A stretch of DNA of 64,000 nucleotides, taken from the NCBI RefSeq assembly GCF_004339465.1, contig NZ_SMFY01000003.1, forward strand, positions 495,344-559,343. The letters run 5' to 3'. How positions within the stretch are numbered: position 1 is the first letter of the stretch; each line of letters begins with the position of its first letter. Under the pieces are notes generated by a model, which was given only the letters and a program-made list of their open reading frames with translations, was not told the origin of the DNA and ran no database searches. The translations under genes were made by a program, and so were the position numbers. The DNA is from Ancylobacter aquaticus (GTDB taxonomy: Bacteria; Pseudomonadota; Alphaproteobacteria; Rhizobiales; Xanthobacteraceae). Positions 9,902 through 17,839 of this stretch are shown piece by piece.

Positions 9902-9955
9902 CTGGAGCACGTCCGGTGAAAGTCGGTTCACCGGACGTGCTCCAGGTTTCTGTTT
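9902..9955 (+). terminator. 19-bp perfect hairpin terminator after entA
   Basis: Arms 9902-9920 and 9927-9945 are perfect inverse complements around a 6-base loop, and a T-rich stretch (GTTTCTGTTTT) follows. It lies on the first base after the entA stop, between convergent entA and the ABC ATPase gene, so it can stop transcription of the ent operon. It is also one end of the dispersed repeat described next. Confidence 0.75.
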
Positions 9956-10007
9956 TAAGGCATTTCCTTCACGCGGACCGGGACCCACTTCGCTCCAAAA
10001 TGCTCTA
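9902..10007. repeat. dispersed intergenic repeat (TAGAGCATTTTGG-type)
   Basis: On the minus strand this 106-base gap reads TAGAGCATTTTGGAGCGAAG, continues through GGGTCCCGGTCCGCG and AAAACAGAAACCTGGAGC, and ends in the perfect palindrome. Elements of this form (TAGAGC, a GCATTTTnnnGCGAAGTGG core, CGGTTCGCG-like middle) are common between genes in Hyphomicrobiales. The TAG at its left end is the stop codon of the ABC ATPase gene. Family membership is from memory of such repeats, not from a search. Confidence 0.6.
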
Positions 10008-10808
10008 GGCCGCCCGATCGACGATGACCTGCAGGAAGCCCTGCGAGCAGGGCTCGACACGGGCCTCGACCTTGTAGACACGCGCCAGCATCTGCGGGGT
10101 GATGGCCTGTTCCGGCAGGCCATCGGCGGCAACGACGCCATGTTCCAGAACGACGATTCGCTGGCAATAGCGGGCGGCCTGGGCGATGTCGTGCAGCACG
10201 ATCACCACGATGATGGAGCGCTCGCGGGCCAGTTCCGCCACCAGCTGCATCACCCGCATCTGGTGGTGGATGTCGAGCGCGCTGGTCGGCTCGTCCAGCA
10301 AAAGTACGGTGGGCTCGCGCACCAGCGACTGGGCGAGGCTGGCGAGCTGGCGCTGGCCGCCGGAGAGCTCATCGAGCCCGCGCCGGGAAAGATCGAGGAT
10401 TCCAAGCCGTTCGAGCGTTTCCAGCGCGCGCGCCTGCGCCTCGGATGTGGAAAGCACGACGTCGCTGCGGGCCGACATCAGCGCCGAGAGCGTCGCCTCG
10501 AACACGGTGAGCGCCACGCGCTGGGGCAGCGCCTGCGGCATGTAGGTGACGTGCCGCGCATGCTGCGAAACGGGCAGGCCGGTGAGTTCGAGGGGGTGGG
10601 CAGGGCTTGCCATGCCAACCAGCCGGATCGATCCTTTCGCCGGCACCAGCCCGGCGAGCGCGCGCAGCAGCGTGGTCTTGCCGGCCGCGTTCGGGCCGAT
10701 AAGCGCCGTGACGCCGCCGCCGGTAATCGGCGTCAGGCTCAGATTCTCGATGATCGGCCGCCGTCCATAGAACACGGACAGGCCGTCGAGGGTGAGAAGC
10801 GGCGCCAT
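10005..10808 (-). CDS. iron-siderophore ABC transporter ATP-binding protein (FepC-like)
   Basis: A 267-residue ABC ATPase that powers ferric-siderophore import at the inner membrane. Visible motifs are Walker A GPNAAGKTTLLRAL, the Q-loop region YMPQALPQ, the signature LSGGQRQLASLAQ, Walker B VLLLDEPTSALD and the switch histidine in IVVIVLHD. This arrangement is typical of the FecE/FepC/FhuC group. The ATG overlaps the permease stop as TGATG, so the two are translationally coupled. The pair converges on the ent operon. Its TAG stop lies at the edge of the dispersed repeat. Confidence 0.88.
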   Translation of the reverse strand: MAPLLTLDGLSVFYGRRPIIENLSLTPITGGGVTALIGPNAAGKTTLLRALAGLVPAKGSIRLVGMASPAHPLELTGLPVSQHARHVTYMPQALPQRVALTVFEATLSALMSARSDVVLSTSEAQARALETLERLGILDLSRRGLDELSGGQRQLASLAQSLVREPTVLLLDEPTSALDIHHQMRVMQLVAELARERSIIVVIVLHDIAQAARYCQRIVVLEHGVVAADGLPEQAITPQMLARVYKVEARVEPCSQGFLQVIVDRAA

Positions 10809-11899
10809 CACAGCCGCTCCCGCCGGGCGAAGATCAGCACCATGAAGAAGGGCACGCCGACCAGCGCGGTGACGATGCCGACCGGCAGGAGGGCGCCGGG
10901 CACAATGAGCTTCGACCCGACCGAGGCGAGCGACATGATGACGGCACCCGCCAGCATCGAGGCCGGCAGGAAGAAGCGGTGGTCCTCGCCGACCAGGAGG
11001 CGGGCAATGTGCGGGGCCACCAGCCCGATGAAGCCGATGGTGCCGACAAAGGCGACCGAGGTGGCGGCCAGCAGGCTCACCCGCAGCAGCGAAAAAAAGC
11101 GCAGTTGCCTGACCGAGATGCCGAAGGAGCGCGCCCGGTCCTCGCCAAGGCGCAGCGCCGTCATTCGCCAGGAGGCTTTGAGCGAAAACGGCACGACGGC
11201 AAGGATGACGAGCGCCAGCACGCCGAGCTTGTCCCAGCTGGCGCGCGAGAGGCTGCCCATGCTCCAGAACACCAGCTGCTGCAGCGCCTCCTGGCTCGCG
11301 ACATACTGCACCAGCGCCACCAGCGCGTTGAAGGTGAAGACCAGCGCGATGCCGAACAGCACCAGCGTTTCCACCCCGGTGCCGCGCAGATTGGCCATGG
11401 CCTGCAGCATCAGCACCGAGCCAAGGGCGAAGATGAAGGCGAAGGCCGGCAGGTTCCAGTCGGCCGGGATCAGCGGCAGGCTCACCCCCAGCACCAGCGC
11501 CAGCGCCGCGCCGAAGGAGGCGGCGGAAGACACGCCGAGGGTGAACGGGCTGGCCAGCGGGTTGTTGAGAATGGTCTGCATCTCTGCCCCGGCCAGCGCC
11601 AGCGCCGTCCCCACCAGCACCGCCATCAGCGCATAAGGCAGGCGCACTTCCCAGATGATGACGCGGGAGGGGGCGTCGAGGCCGGAGGGGTTCAGCAGGC
11701 CGGACACGACATCGGCAAGGGGAAGGTTGGAGGGGCCCGTCGCGATGTCGAACAGCAGCGCCACCAGCATCAGCGCGCCGAGCCCGGCAACGAGGAGGAT
11801 GCGACGGCGCACCAGCCGGGCATAAGCCGCGCGCTCGCCGGCATGGGAGGCGTGGCGGACCTCGGCTTGGGGACCGGCTGGGGCAGAGGGCGGGCGCAT
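10808..11899 (-). CDS. FecCD-family iron-siderophore ABC permease
   Basis: A 363-residue membrane protein of the FecCD/BtuC family with about nine or ten hydrophobic helices. Family segments include DVVSGLLNPSG, WEVRLPYALMAVLVGTALAL, GAEMQTILNNPLASPFTLGV and the coupling region GTIGFIGLVAPHIARLLVGEDHR. The ATG at 11899 is chosen because CGGAG lies 6 bases upstream; two in-frame ATGs further upstream lack a ribosome site. Only one permease gene accompanies the ATPase, whereas FepD/FepG form a heterodimer, so a homodimer or an unlinked partner is implied. Confidence 0.88.
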   Translation of the reverse strand: MRPPSAPAGPQAEVRHASHAGERAAYARLVRRRILLVAGLGALMLVALLFDIATGPSNLPLADVVSGLLNPSGLDAPSRVIIWEVRLPYALMAVLVGTALALAGAEMQTILNNPLASPFTLGVSSAASFGAALALVLGVSLPLIPADWNLPAFAFIFALGSVLMLQAMANLRGTGVETLVLFGIALVFTFNALVALVQYVASQEALQQLVFWSMGSLSRASWDKLGVLALVILAVVPFSLKASWRMTALRLGEDRARSFGISVRQLRFFSLLRVSLLAATSVAFVGTIGFIGLVAPHIARLLVGEDHRFFLPASMLAGAVIMSLASVGSKLIVPGALLPVGIVTALVGVPFFMVLIFARRERL

Positions 11900-11971
11900 A
11901 CGATCTCCGACCGGCATGGGGCAGCACTGGGTTCTGCATGAGCCGCAAAGGCGGGTCAAGTTCCTGCCAGG

Positions 11972-12310
11972 TCACAGAAATTTCTGGAACGGTTCCAGTG
12001 TGGGGCGGTCCTTCGGAGGGCTATCAATCGCAAAGGCGCGGAACGCTTCCACCAGCGAACGAAGATGCAGCGGGCCGCCGGCCCCCCGAAACAGGTTGTC
12101 TTCTGTCCAGCAGGTCCACCAGTCAGTCGGGTGATGGTAATTATGCTGGATTCGATTGAGTGTCTGGCCGTCGCAGTCGGTTCCGGAAAGGTCGACGGTC
12201 AACGTCCAGCCTGGGTTGTCGAGGGTGTCGATACGCACACCGTAGCTGTGCTCCCAATCGCCATCGCATTGGGCCTGATACCAGCCGGTCAACCAATCGA
12301 AGACGTCCAT
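11972..12310 (-). CDS. Imm53-family immunity protein
   Basis: A 112-residue small acidic, tryptophan-rich protein. The segments WLTGWYQAQCDGDWEHSYGV, IDTLDNPGWTLTVDL, DWWTCWTEDNLF and GAGGPLHL match the conserved pattern of the Imm53 family, predicted immunity proteins of polymorphic toxin systems. ATG 12310 is used; a TTG two codons upstream is possible. The gene has visibly lower GC and more AT-ending codons than its neighbours, which suggests acquisition by transfer. No toxin gene is next to it: it lies between the siderophore permease (72 bases downstream) and a repeat-rich gap. It may be an orphan immunity gene. Confidence 0.75.
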   Translation of the reverse strand: MDVFDWLTGWYQAQCDGDWEHSYGVRIDTLDNPGWTLTVDLSGTDCDGQTLNRIQHNYHHPTDWWTCWTEDNLFRGAGGPLHLRSLVEAFRAFAIDSPPKDRPTLEPFQKFL

Positions 12311-12778
12311 ACACAAGCCATATCACTGGTCGGTACTTCGCTAAAGCGAGCAGCGCCCTGCCGTATTGTCCTTCCGGACAGCCTATCGAGGACTCTCCGG
12401 GCGCTGCTCCTCACCTCCCCGTCGAGGAGAGGTGAAGAGCAGCGCGCAGCGCGGGTAGCGAGGCGCCGGCAGCGTCCTTCTTCTTCCCCGTCATCCTAAG
12501 ATGCTCGGAACAGCCGAGCCTCGAAGGACCCAGGCTCCCGCCGCTGGCGGCCCCGTCCCCGACGGGGAGAGGGGGAAGGGGAGCCGTCCTTTGCCTCCCC
12601 ATCCTGCGCCTCCCGCCTCTTCGCCTCCCTCGCCGTCATGCCCTGGTCTGGTCCGGGCATCCTTGTCTTCCCGCTCGGGGATGCCGGCGGGCTTGGCGCC
12701 GGGGGCCTGTTGGGGCAAGAGGGGAGGGTCGGGGTTTCCCGGCGCCCCCTTGTCCTCCCTTCTCCTGCGGCGTTTTCG
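12311..12778. repeat. gene-free gap with several dispersed palindromes
   Basis: No credible gene is seen. The gap holds an inverted repeat with arms 12403-12415 and 12431-12443 (one mismatch), a perfect 7-bp hairpin CCCCGTC/GACGGGG at 12551-12567, a CGTCATCCTAAG-type repeat at about 12491-12535 and a GTCATGCCCTGG-to-CCGGGCATCC element at about 12635-12665. These resemble short palindromic elements scattered between alphaproteobacterial genes. Their stacking here suggests a tolerant, repeatedly rearranged gap next to the foreign-looking Imm53 gene. Confidence 0.55.
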
Positions 12779-13594
12779 ATGAACCCCGTCACACTGCCCG
12801 ACGCCGAATGGTTCGACCTCGCCCCGCCCGGCGGCGGGGTGCCGTGGCGGATCTTTCTTGCCCGGCCGCAGGGCGAGGCGCCGGCCGCCGGCTTTCCCGC
12901 CCTGTTCATGCTCGACGCCAATGCCGGCTTTGCCACCTTTGCCGAGGTGCTGCGGCGCGGCGCGGTGCGCCCGCAGGCGACCGGCATCGCGCCGATGATG
13001 CTGGTCGGTATCGGGTATCCTGAGGGCGACGATGCGAGGGTGCGGCGGCATGTCGACTACACGGCCGGGCCAGGGGCGGAGGACAGTGCCCGGCCGACCG
13101 GCGGGCGCGACGCCTTCCTTGCCTTCATAGAGCAGGTGCTGAAGCCGCATCTCGCGGCGCGGTTTCCGCTCGACCCGGCGCGGCAGACGCTGTTCGGCCA
13201 TTCGCTGGCCGGCTGGTTCACGCTCGATGTGATGACGCGCAACAGCGCCGCCTTCCGCTCCTATGTCGCGGTAAGCCCTTCGATCTGGTGGGACGAGGCG
13301 CGGCTTGTCGAGGGCCTCGCGCTGGCGCGGAAACGGCCGCCGCGCCTGTCCATGCTCGTCGGCGAGTGGGAGCAGGCGCTCGCCCCCTGGCAGGCCTTGC
13401 GGCCGGAGGCGGGCGAGATGGCGGCGCGGCGGGCGCGGCGGGCGATGGTCGACCGGGCGCGGGGCTTTGCCGACCGGGCCGCGGCGGCGTTCGGCCCGGC
13501 GGCGGAGGTGCGCTTCGAGCTTATGGCGGGGGAGGACCATGCCTCGATCCTGCCCTCCGCGATGGCGCGGGCGTTGCGCTTCGCGCTGGCGTGA
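12779..13594 (+). CDS. Fes/IroE-like siderophore esterase (alpha/beta hydrolase)
   Basis: A 271-residue hydrolase of the esterase-D/IroE type. It has the nucleophile elbow FGHSLAGWF (S142), the segment YVAVSPSIWWDEA typical of Fes/IroE enzymes, and a late histidine in GEDHASILP. Such enzymes cleave the ester backbone of enterobactin-like trilactones so that iron can be released. The ATG at 12779 starts the family-like N-terminus; the frame is open further upstream but covers repeat DNA. Proximity to the ent locus supports the role. Its last 26 codons are part of a 94-bp tandem duplication. A function on another ester is possible. Confidence 0.75.
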   Translation: MNPVTLPDAEWFDLAPPGGGVPWRIFLARPQGEAPAAGFPALFMLDANAGFATFAEVLRRGAVRPQATGIAPMMLVGIGYPEGDDARVRRHVDYTAGPGAEDSARPTGGRDAFLAFIEQVLKPHLAARFPLDPARQTLFGHSLAGWFTLDVMTRNSAAFRSYVAVSPSIWWDEARLVEGLALARKRPPRLSMLVGEWEQALAPWQALRPEAGEMAARRARRAMVDRARGFADRAAAAFGPAAEVRFELMAGEDHASILPSAMARALRFALA

Positions 13595-13702
13595 GGCGCG
13601 GGACATGCCCGAGCTTATGGCGGGGGAGGACCATGCCTCGATCCTGCCCTCCGCGATGGCGCGGGCGTTGCGCTTCGCGCTGGCGTGAGGCGCGGGACAT
13701 GC
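13516..13702. repeat. 94-bp perfect tandem duplication at the esterase 3-prime end
   Basis: Bases 13516-13608 recur without a mismatch at 13610-13702, a period of 94. The first copy contains the last codons and stop of the esterase gene; the second lies after the stop and is a non-functional gene tail. The identity suggests a recent event. Confidence 0.95.
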
Positions 13703-13860
13703 TTCGGGACTGGCGGGAGGTTCGCGCCTTGGCATGACGGGCAGGGTGAGGCGTTGGCTGCCGTGCGCCGGCCTCGGGCAGACGTGATGTTCGGCCCCAT
13801 TTGCGCCGGCGGGCCAAGCGGCTAGTACTGGCGCGATTGTTTCGAGATCGGTGCCCGCCA

Positions 13861-14406
13861 ATGATGTCCACGCCTGTCGCCCCACACGCCGCCGCCCCCT
13901 CGCCCGCCGCTCGCCGGGCGGTGCGCAATCGCCAGGTGACGGCGGCGCTGGTGGTGGCCTTCGCCAGCGCCGGGGCGCTGGCCGGGGCGTGGTATTTCCA
14001 ACTGGTGGTGGGGCTGGCGCCATGCCCGCTCTGCCTCGAACAGCGCATTCCCTATTACATCGCCGTGCCGGTGGCACTGATTGGCGGCGTGTTCGCGCTC
14101 CTCGGCAAGGAAGGGCCGGCGCGGGTCGCGCTGGGGCTCTGCGGCATGCTGATGGCGCTGGGCGCCTTCCTCGCGGTCTATCATGCCGGCGTGGAATGGG
14201 GCTTTTGGGCCGGGCCGGACACCTGTTCCGGCGCCGGGCCGGCGCTTGGCGGGGGCGACCTGCTGGGCCAGCTCCAGGGCGCGCGGGTGGTGCGCTGCGA
14301 CGAGGCGCCGTGGCGCCTGCTCGGCCTGTCGCTCGCCGGCTATAACGCTTTCATCGCCAGCGCGCTGGTGGTGGTGGCGATGTGGGGCGCGACGGCAAAG
14401 GCGTGA
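13861..14406 (+). CDS. dsbB: disulfide bond formation protein B
   Basis: A 181-residue four-helix inner-membrane protein that reoxidises the periplasmic oxidase DsbA and passes electrons to quinone. The first redox pair is CPLC (C55, C58) after the first helix and is followed by LEQRIPYYIA. The second pair is C122 (DTCSG) and C146 (VRCDEAPW) in the second periplasmic loop. Two adjacent ATGs (13861, 13864) can start it. A second, divergent DsbB lies at 29 kb; no DsbA is in the window. It converges with the HNH gene. Confidence 0.85.
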   Translation: MMSTPVAPHAAAPSPAARRAVRNRQVTAALVVAFASAGALAGAWYFQLVVGLAPCPLCLEQRIPYYIAVPVALIGGVFALLGKEGPARVALGLCGMLMALGAFLAVYHAGVEWGFWAGPDTCSGAGPALGGGDLLGQLQGARVVRCDEAPWRLLGLSLAGYNAFIASALVVVAMWGATAKA

Positions 14407-14421
14407 GCGTTCCTGCACGCG

Positions 14422-14458
14422 ATCCCGGACAGGGCCTGCGGTCCTTCCGGGATGACGA
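14422..14458. terminator. hairpin between convergent dsbB and HNH genes
   Basis: ATCCCGGA (14422-14429) pairs with TCCGGGAT (14446-14453), with an inner AGGGCC/GGTCCT stem carrying one mismatch, and is followed by GACGATTTTTCC. The same CGATCCCGGA...TCCGGGATGACGAT unit recurs near 61215-61250, so this terminator is built from a dispersed repeat. Confidence 0.6.
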
Positions 14459-14467
14459 TTTTTCCGC

Positions 14468-15025
14468 TCACGGGTCCAGCTCGGTGTCCCAGTAGAGATA
14501 GTCCATCCAGCTGTCGTGCAGGTAGTTCGGCGGGAAGTGGCGGCCGTTCTGGTGCAGGTCGAACACGTTGGGCTGGTAGGGCTTCTGTCGCGGCAGCATG
14601 TGCGCGGCTTCAGGCATCTGGCTGCCCTTGCGCAGATTGCAGGGCGAGCAGGCGGCGACGACGTTCTCCCACGTCGTCTGGCCGCCGCGCGAGCGCGGGA
14701 TGACGTGATCGAAGGTCAGGTCCTCGCGCGAATCGCAGTATTGGCAGGTGAAGCGGTCGCGCAGGAAAACGTTGAAGCGGGTGAAGGCGGGCTGGCGCGA
14801 GGGGCGGATGAAGGTCTTCAGCGAGACGACGCTCGGCAGCCGCATCTGGAAGGTCGCGCTGGAGACCTGCCGCTCATAATATTCGACGATATTCACCCGG
14901 TCGAGGAACACCGCCTTGATCGCGTCCTGCCACGCCCAGACCGACAAGGGGTAATAGCTCAGCGGCCGGTAATCGGCGTTGAGCACGAGGGCAGGCCAGG
15001 CACCCGGAGACAAAGTCGCCGTCAA
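14468..15025 (-). CDS. HNH endonuclease family protein
   Basis: A 185-residue protein. The HNH core lies in the middle: CQYC zinc pair, then LTFDHVIPRSRGG carrying the catalytic histidine, an asparagine in WENVVAAC and the second zinc pair CSPCN. Before it is the family segment ALVLNADYRPLSYYPLSVW, shared by a widespread alphaproteobacterial housekeeping HNH family of unclear substrate. It stands alone, with no methyltransferase or phage genes nearby, so a restriction or homing role is not indicated. Confidence 0.82.
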   Translation of the reverse strand: MTATLSPGAWPALVLNADYRPLSYYPLSVWAWQDAIKAVFLDRVNIVEYYERQVSSATFQMRLPSVVSLKTFIRPSRQPAFTRFNVFLRDRFTCQYCDSREDLTFDHVIPRSRGGQTTWENVVAACSPCNLRKGSQMPEAAHMLPRQKPYQPNVFDLHQNGRHFPPNYLHDSWMDYLYWDTELDP

Positions 15026-15155
15026 CGCTCGCTCCCTGTCAGGAGCGTCAGCACGGCCGCTTGAGTCGGCGCCGCGTGACGCACGGCGATACTCTATAGG
15101 GAGCGTGTCAGTCTTGTGAAGCGCCGGCCGGCAATTCGCCGCAGTGCGGCAGGCT

Positions 15156-15815
15156 TCAGGCCAGCACCTCTGTCAGGAAGCTGCCGGCAAGCGCGAGGCC
15201 GGTGGCGTCGATGCCATGGGCGAGCCCGTTGGACAGGTGCGCGCGCACTGCGATGCCCTGCCGCTGCAGGCTTTCCACCGCGCGCGGCAGCGCCATGGGC
15301 GGGATCACCTGGTCGAGGTCGCCATGGATCAGCAGCACGGGCGGGCGGGCGACGATCTCGGCGTCGAATTCCGCCATGCCCCGCTCGGGCGGCAGGACAT
15401 GGATGCCGGAGAAGCCGACGATGCCGGCGGGCGCGACCGTACGGCGCAGGCCGGTGTGCAGCGCCATCATCGTGCCCTGGCTGAAGCCGACCAGAGCGAG
15501 GCGCGAACCCGGCAGGTTCAGCCGGGCGAGTTCGGCGTCGAGGAAAGCGTCAAGCGCGGCTTGCGCGCGCTGGACCCCGGCCCAGCGTTCGCGGTCGTCC
15601 CGCTCGGTATAGCCGAACCATTGCCGGCCGACCGGGGCGACGGCGAGCGGCTCGGGGGCATGGGGCGAGACGAAGGTGGCGTGCGGGAGCAGCGGCGCCC
15701 AGTACTCGCCGAGGTCGATCAGGTCGCGACCGTCGGCGCCATAGCCGTGCAGCAGCACGACCAGCGCGGTGGCGGGGCCGCCGGCCTGCGGGGCGAGGCG
15801 CGGACCGTCGAGCAT
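15156..15815 (-). CDS. phospholipase/carboxylesterase (alpha/beta hydrolase)
   Basis: A 219-residue hydrolase of the YpfH/carboxylesterase-2 type. Seen are the oxyanion segment LVVLLHGYGADGRDL, the nucleophile GFSQGTMMAL, the acid in LIHGDLDQVIP and the histidine in GLAHGID. No signal peptide is evident, so it is likely cytoplasmic. The substrate is not predictable. Its ATG overlaps the stop of the M23 peptidase gene as TGATG, indicating a two-gene operon. Confidence 0.82.
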   Translation of the reverse strand: MLDGPRLAPQAGGPATALVVLLHGYGADGRDLIDLGEYWAPLLPHATFVSPHAPEPLAVAPVGRQWFGYTERDDRERWAGVQRAQAALDAFLDAELARLNLPGSRLALVGFSQGTMMALHTGLRRTVAPAGIVGFSGIHVLPPERGMAEFDAEIVARPPVLLIHGDLDQVIPPMALPRAVESLQRQGIAVRAHLSNGLAHGIDATGLALAGSFLTEVLA

Positions 15816-17839
15816 CAGTTGGTCTCGGCAGCGCTGGCAGCGCTGGCGGCCACGCGCGGGGCGTTGCTGTGGTTGAGAAGTGCGTCGATATTGGCGCGCT
15901 CCTTCTCGAAGCTGGCCAGAATGCGCCCGTCCAGCGCCCGCCCGCGCGGCAGGCGGATACGCATCGGGTCGACAAAGCGCCCGTTCACCAGCACCTCGTA
16001 ATGCAGATGCGCGCCGGTGGAGAGGCCGGTGGAGCCGATATAGCCGATGAGCTGGCCTTGGCGTACGCGCACCCCCTCGCGGATGCCCTTGGCGAAGCTG
16101 GACTGGTGGGAATAGGTGGTGACGTAGCCATTGGAGTGCTGGATCTCGATGCGGCGGCCATAGCCGGAGGTCCAGGCGGCTTTCTTGATCACGCCATTGC
16201 CGGCGGCATAGATCGGGGTGCCGGTGCGGTCGGACCAGTCGACGCCGGAATGCAGGCGGCTGTAGCCGAGGATCGGGTGGCGGCGCATGCCGAAGCCGGA
16301 GCGCAGCTGGCCGCCGGAGAGCGGCTTGCGCACCAGGAACTTCTTCGCGCTCTTGCCGCCATCGTCATAGAAGTCGACGAGGCTGTCGTCGGGCGTCTGG
16401 TAGCGGTAGTAGCGCCGCTCCTCGCCGCCGACGGTGAGGCCGGCATAGAGCACGCCGCCGGCGCCGCCCGCCTCGTCCGGCTCGAACAGCACCTCGAAGG
16501 AATCGCCGGCGCGCACGCGGCGCTGGAAGTCGACGTCGAAGGAATAGACGCGGATCATGCTCTCGATGACCGGGCGGGGCACCTCGTGGCGCAGCGCGGT
16601 CTCCCAGATGCTGTCATAGAGGGTGATCCGCCCGCCGCCGGCTTCCTCGTCGCCATCCTCGGGCGCGAGATCGGCGACCTGGGTGTCGCTGGCCTCCTGC
16701 ACCGGCAGGAAGGTGCCGCTGTCGGAAAGTGCCACCGTGCCCTGATGGCCGCTCTCGCCGAACACCGCCACGCGCAGCGGCATCGCGCCCTCGGTGGCGT
16801 TGTCGAGCAGCACCTTGAGCCGCAGGCCGGGGGCGAGCTTGCCGGCCAGCTCGCGCGTGCCGAAGGCGCGGGCGGCGCCGTTGGCGGCAACTTCCGGCAC
16901 GCCGAGATCGATAAGCACGGAGGCGACAGTGTCGCCGGCCTTGGCCACCACGGTGCGCTCGGACCAGTCATTGCCGCCGGAGGCGTCGTCGGCCGATTTG
17001 TCGACCGCCGACATGTTGTCGGGCTGCTGCAGCGCGTTCAGCGGATCGGCGGAACCGGAGGGCGCATAGGCCATCATCCCCAGGCCCGGCAAGGCCGGGG
17101 CGCGGGCGTCGGCGGTGGGAAAACTGAACTCGGCGGTCTCGCGCACCTTCATCAGCACGTCTTCCATCGGCAGCTCGGCGGCGAACTTCGTGCTCGGGGC
17201 GAGGGCGCCGATGTCGCGCAGGACGATGGTGAGGTCGCCGGTGGGCTCGGCCTGCACCGCTTCGGTCTCATCGCTGGTCGATTCGGCGATCAGCTTGGCC
17301 GGGTTGAACCGCGGCACGTCGACCGAGGCGGAGGTGACGCCCTGGGCAAGATTGGTCGCCACCTTGGTGACGGCGCGGACCCGGATGACCTCGCGGTCGC
17401 CATCCTTGACGGTGGTGGAGAGGCGCAGCGTCTGCTTGGCGCTGAAACTTTCGGAGAGGATCGACATGCGGTCGCCCTTGCGGGCGACATTGGACGGGCG
17501 CTCGCCGGCGGCCAGCGCGCCGCGCAGGGCGGAACGCACGGTTTCCGGCGACTGGGCGAAGCGGTATTCGCCATCGAGCGCGGCATAGACCGCCCCACCC
17601 ATGAGGGCGGCGCCGCAAATGCCGGTGAGCAGCGTGGCCATGAGCCAGCGAATGGAGATGCGGCGGCGGTTGATCGGCTCCTCGGCGTCACCGTCGACGC
17701 CGAGCGGGGGCTCGTCGCCGAGATCGAACGCCGCGAGGTGGGAGCGCCTCACGCTTGCCAGTCCGCGCCTCGTCTCCAACAGGCTTTCCCCGCCTTTTCC
17801 CGACATGCTCGCCGCGCGGTCGGCGACCGGCTCCGGCAC
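15815..17839 (-). CDS. M23 family metallopeptidase (LytM domain), membrane-anchored
   Basis: A 674-residue protein with a short cytoplasmic N-terminus, one membrane helix (about residues 63-88, RWLMATLLTGICGAALMGGA) and a long periplasmic part. The C-terminal 150 residues form the peptidase: GFGMRRHPILGYSRLHSGVDW and HLHYEVLVNGRFVDP hold the zinc histidines and aspartate. The middle contains a LysM/opacity-like linker with VVAKAGDTVASVL. It probably cleaves or regulates cleavage of peptidoglycan cross-bridges. GTG 17839 is preferred because AGGAA lies 8 bases upstream; ATG 17806 is an alternative. Confidence 0.88.
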   Translation of the reverse strand: MPEPVADRAASMSGKGGESLLETRRGLASVRRSHLAAFDLGDEPPLGVDGDAEEPINRRRISIRWLMATLLTGICGAALMGGAVYAALDGEYRFAQSPETVRSALRGALAAGERPSNVARKGDRMSILSESFSAKQTLRLSTTVKDGDREVIRVRAVTKVATNLAQGVTSASVDVPRFNPAKLIAESTSDETEAVQAEPTGDLTIVLRDIGALAPSTKFAAELPMEDVLMKVRETAEFSFPTADARAPALPGLGMMAYAPSGSADPLNALQQPDNMSAVDKSADDASGGNDWSERTVVAKAGDTVASVLIDLGVPEVAANGAARAFGTRELAGKLAPGLRLKVLLDNATEGAMPLRVAVFGESGHQGTVALSDSGTFLPVQEASDTQVADLAPEDGDEEAGGGRITLYDSIWETALRHEVPRPVIESMIRVYSFDVDFQRRVRAGDSFEVLFEPDEAGGAGGVLYAGLTVGGEERRYYRYQTPDDSLVDFYDDGGKSAKKFLVRKPLSGGQLRSGFGMRRHPILGYSRLHSGVDWSDRTGTPIYAAGNGVIKKAAWTSGYGRRIEIQHSNGYVTTYSHQSSFAKGIREGVRVRQGQLIGYIGSTGLSTGAHLHYEVLVNGRFVDPMRIRLPRGRALDGRILASFEKERANIDALLNHSNAPRVAASAASAAETN

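Noticed and set aside
9804..11636. A 610-codon plus-strand frame running from entA through the transporter genes
   Set aside because: It crosses the terminator palindrome and lies antisense to an ABC ATPase and permease with full motifs.
11975..11986. Perfect palindrome CAGAAATTTCTG considered as a Fur-type box for the permease gene
   Set aside because: It lies inside the last codons of the Imm53 gene, is short, and does not match an iron-box pattern; coincidence is likely.
13610..13688. A second copy of the esterase tail preceded by an ATG
   Set aside because: It is the downstream half of the tandem duplication; it has no ribosome site and would code only a gene-tail peptide.
14468..15025. 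HNH protein considered as a restriction or anti-phage nuclease
   Set aside because: It belongs to a widespread single-gene alphaproteobacterial family and has no methyltransferase, helicase or defence partner nearby.
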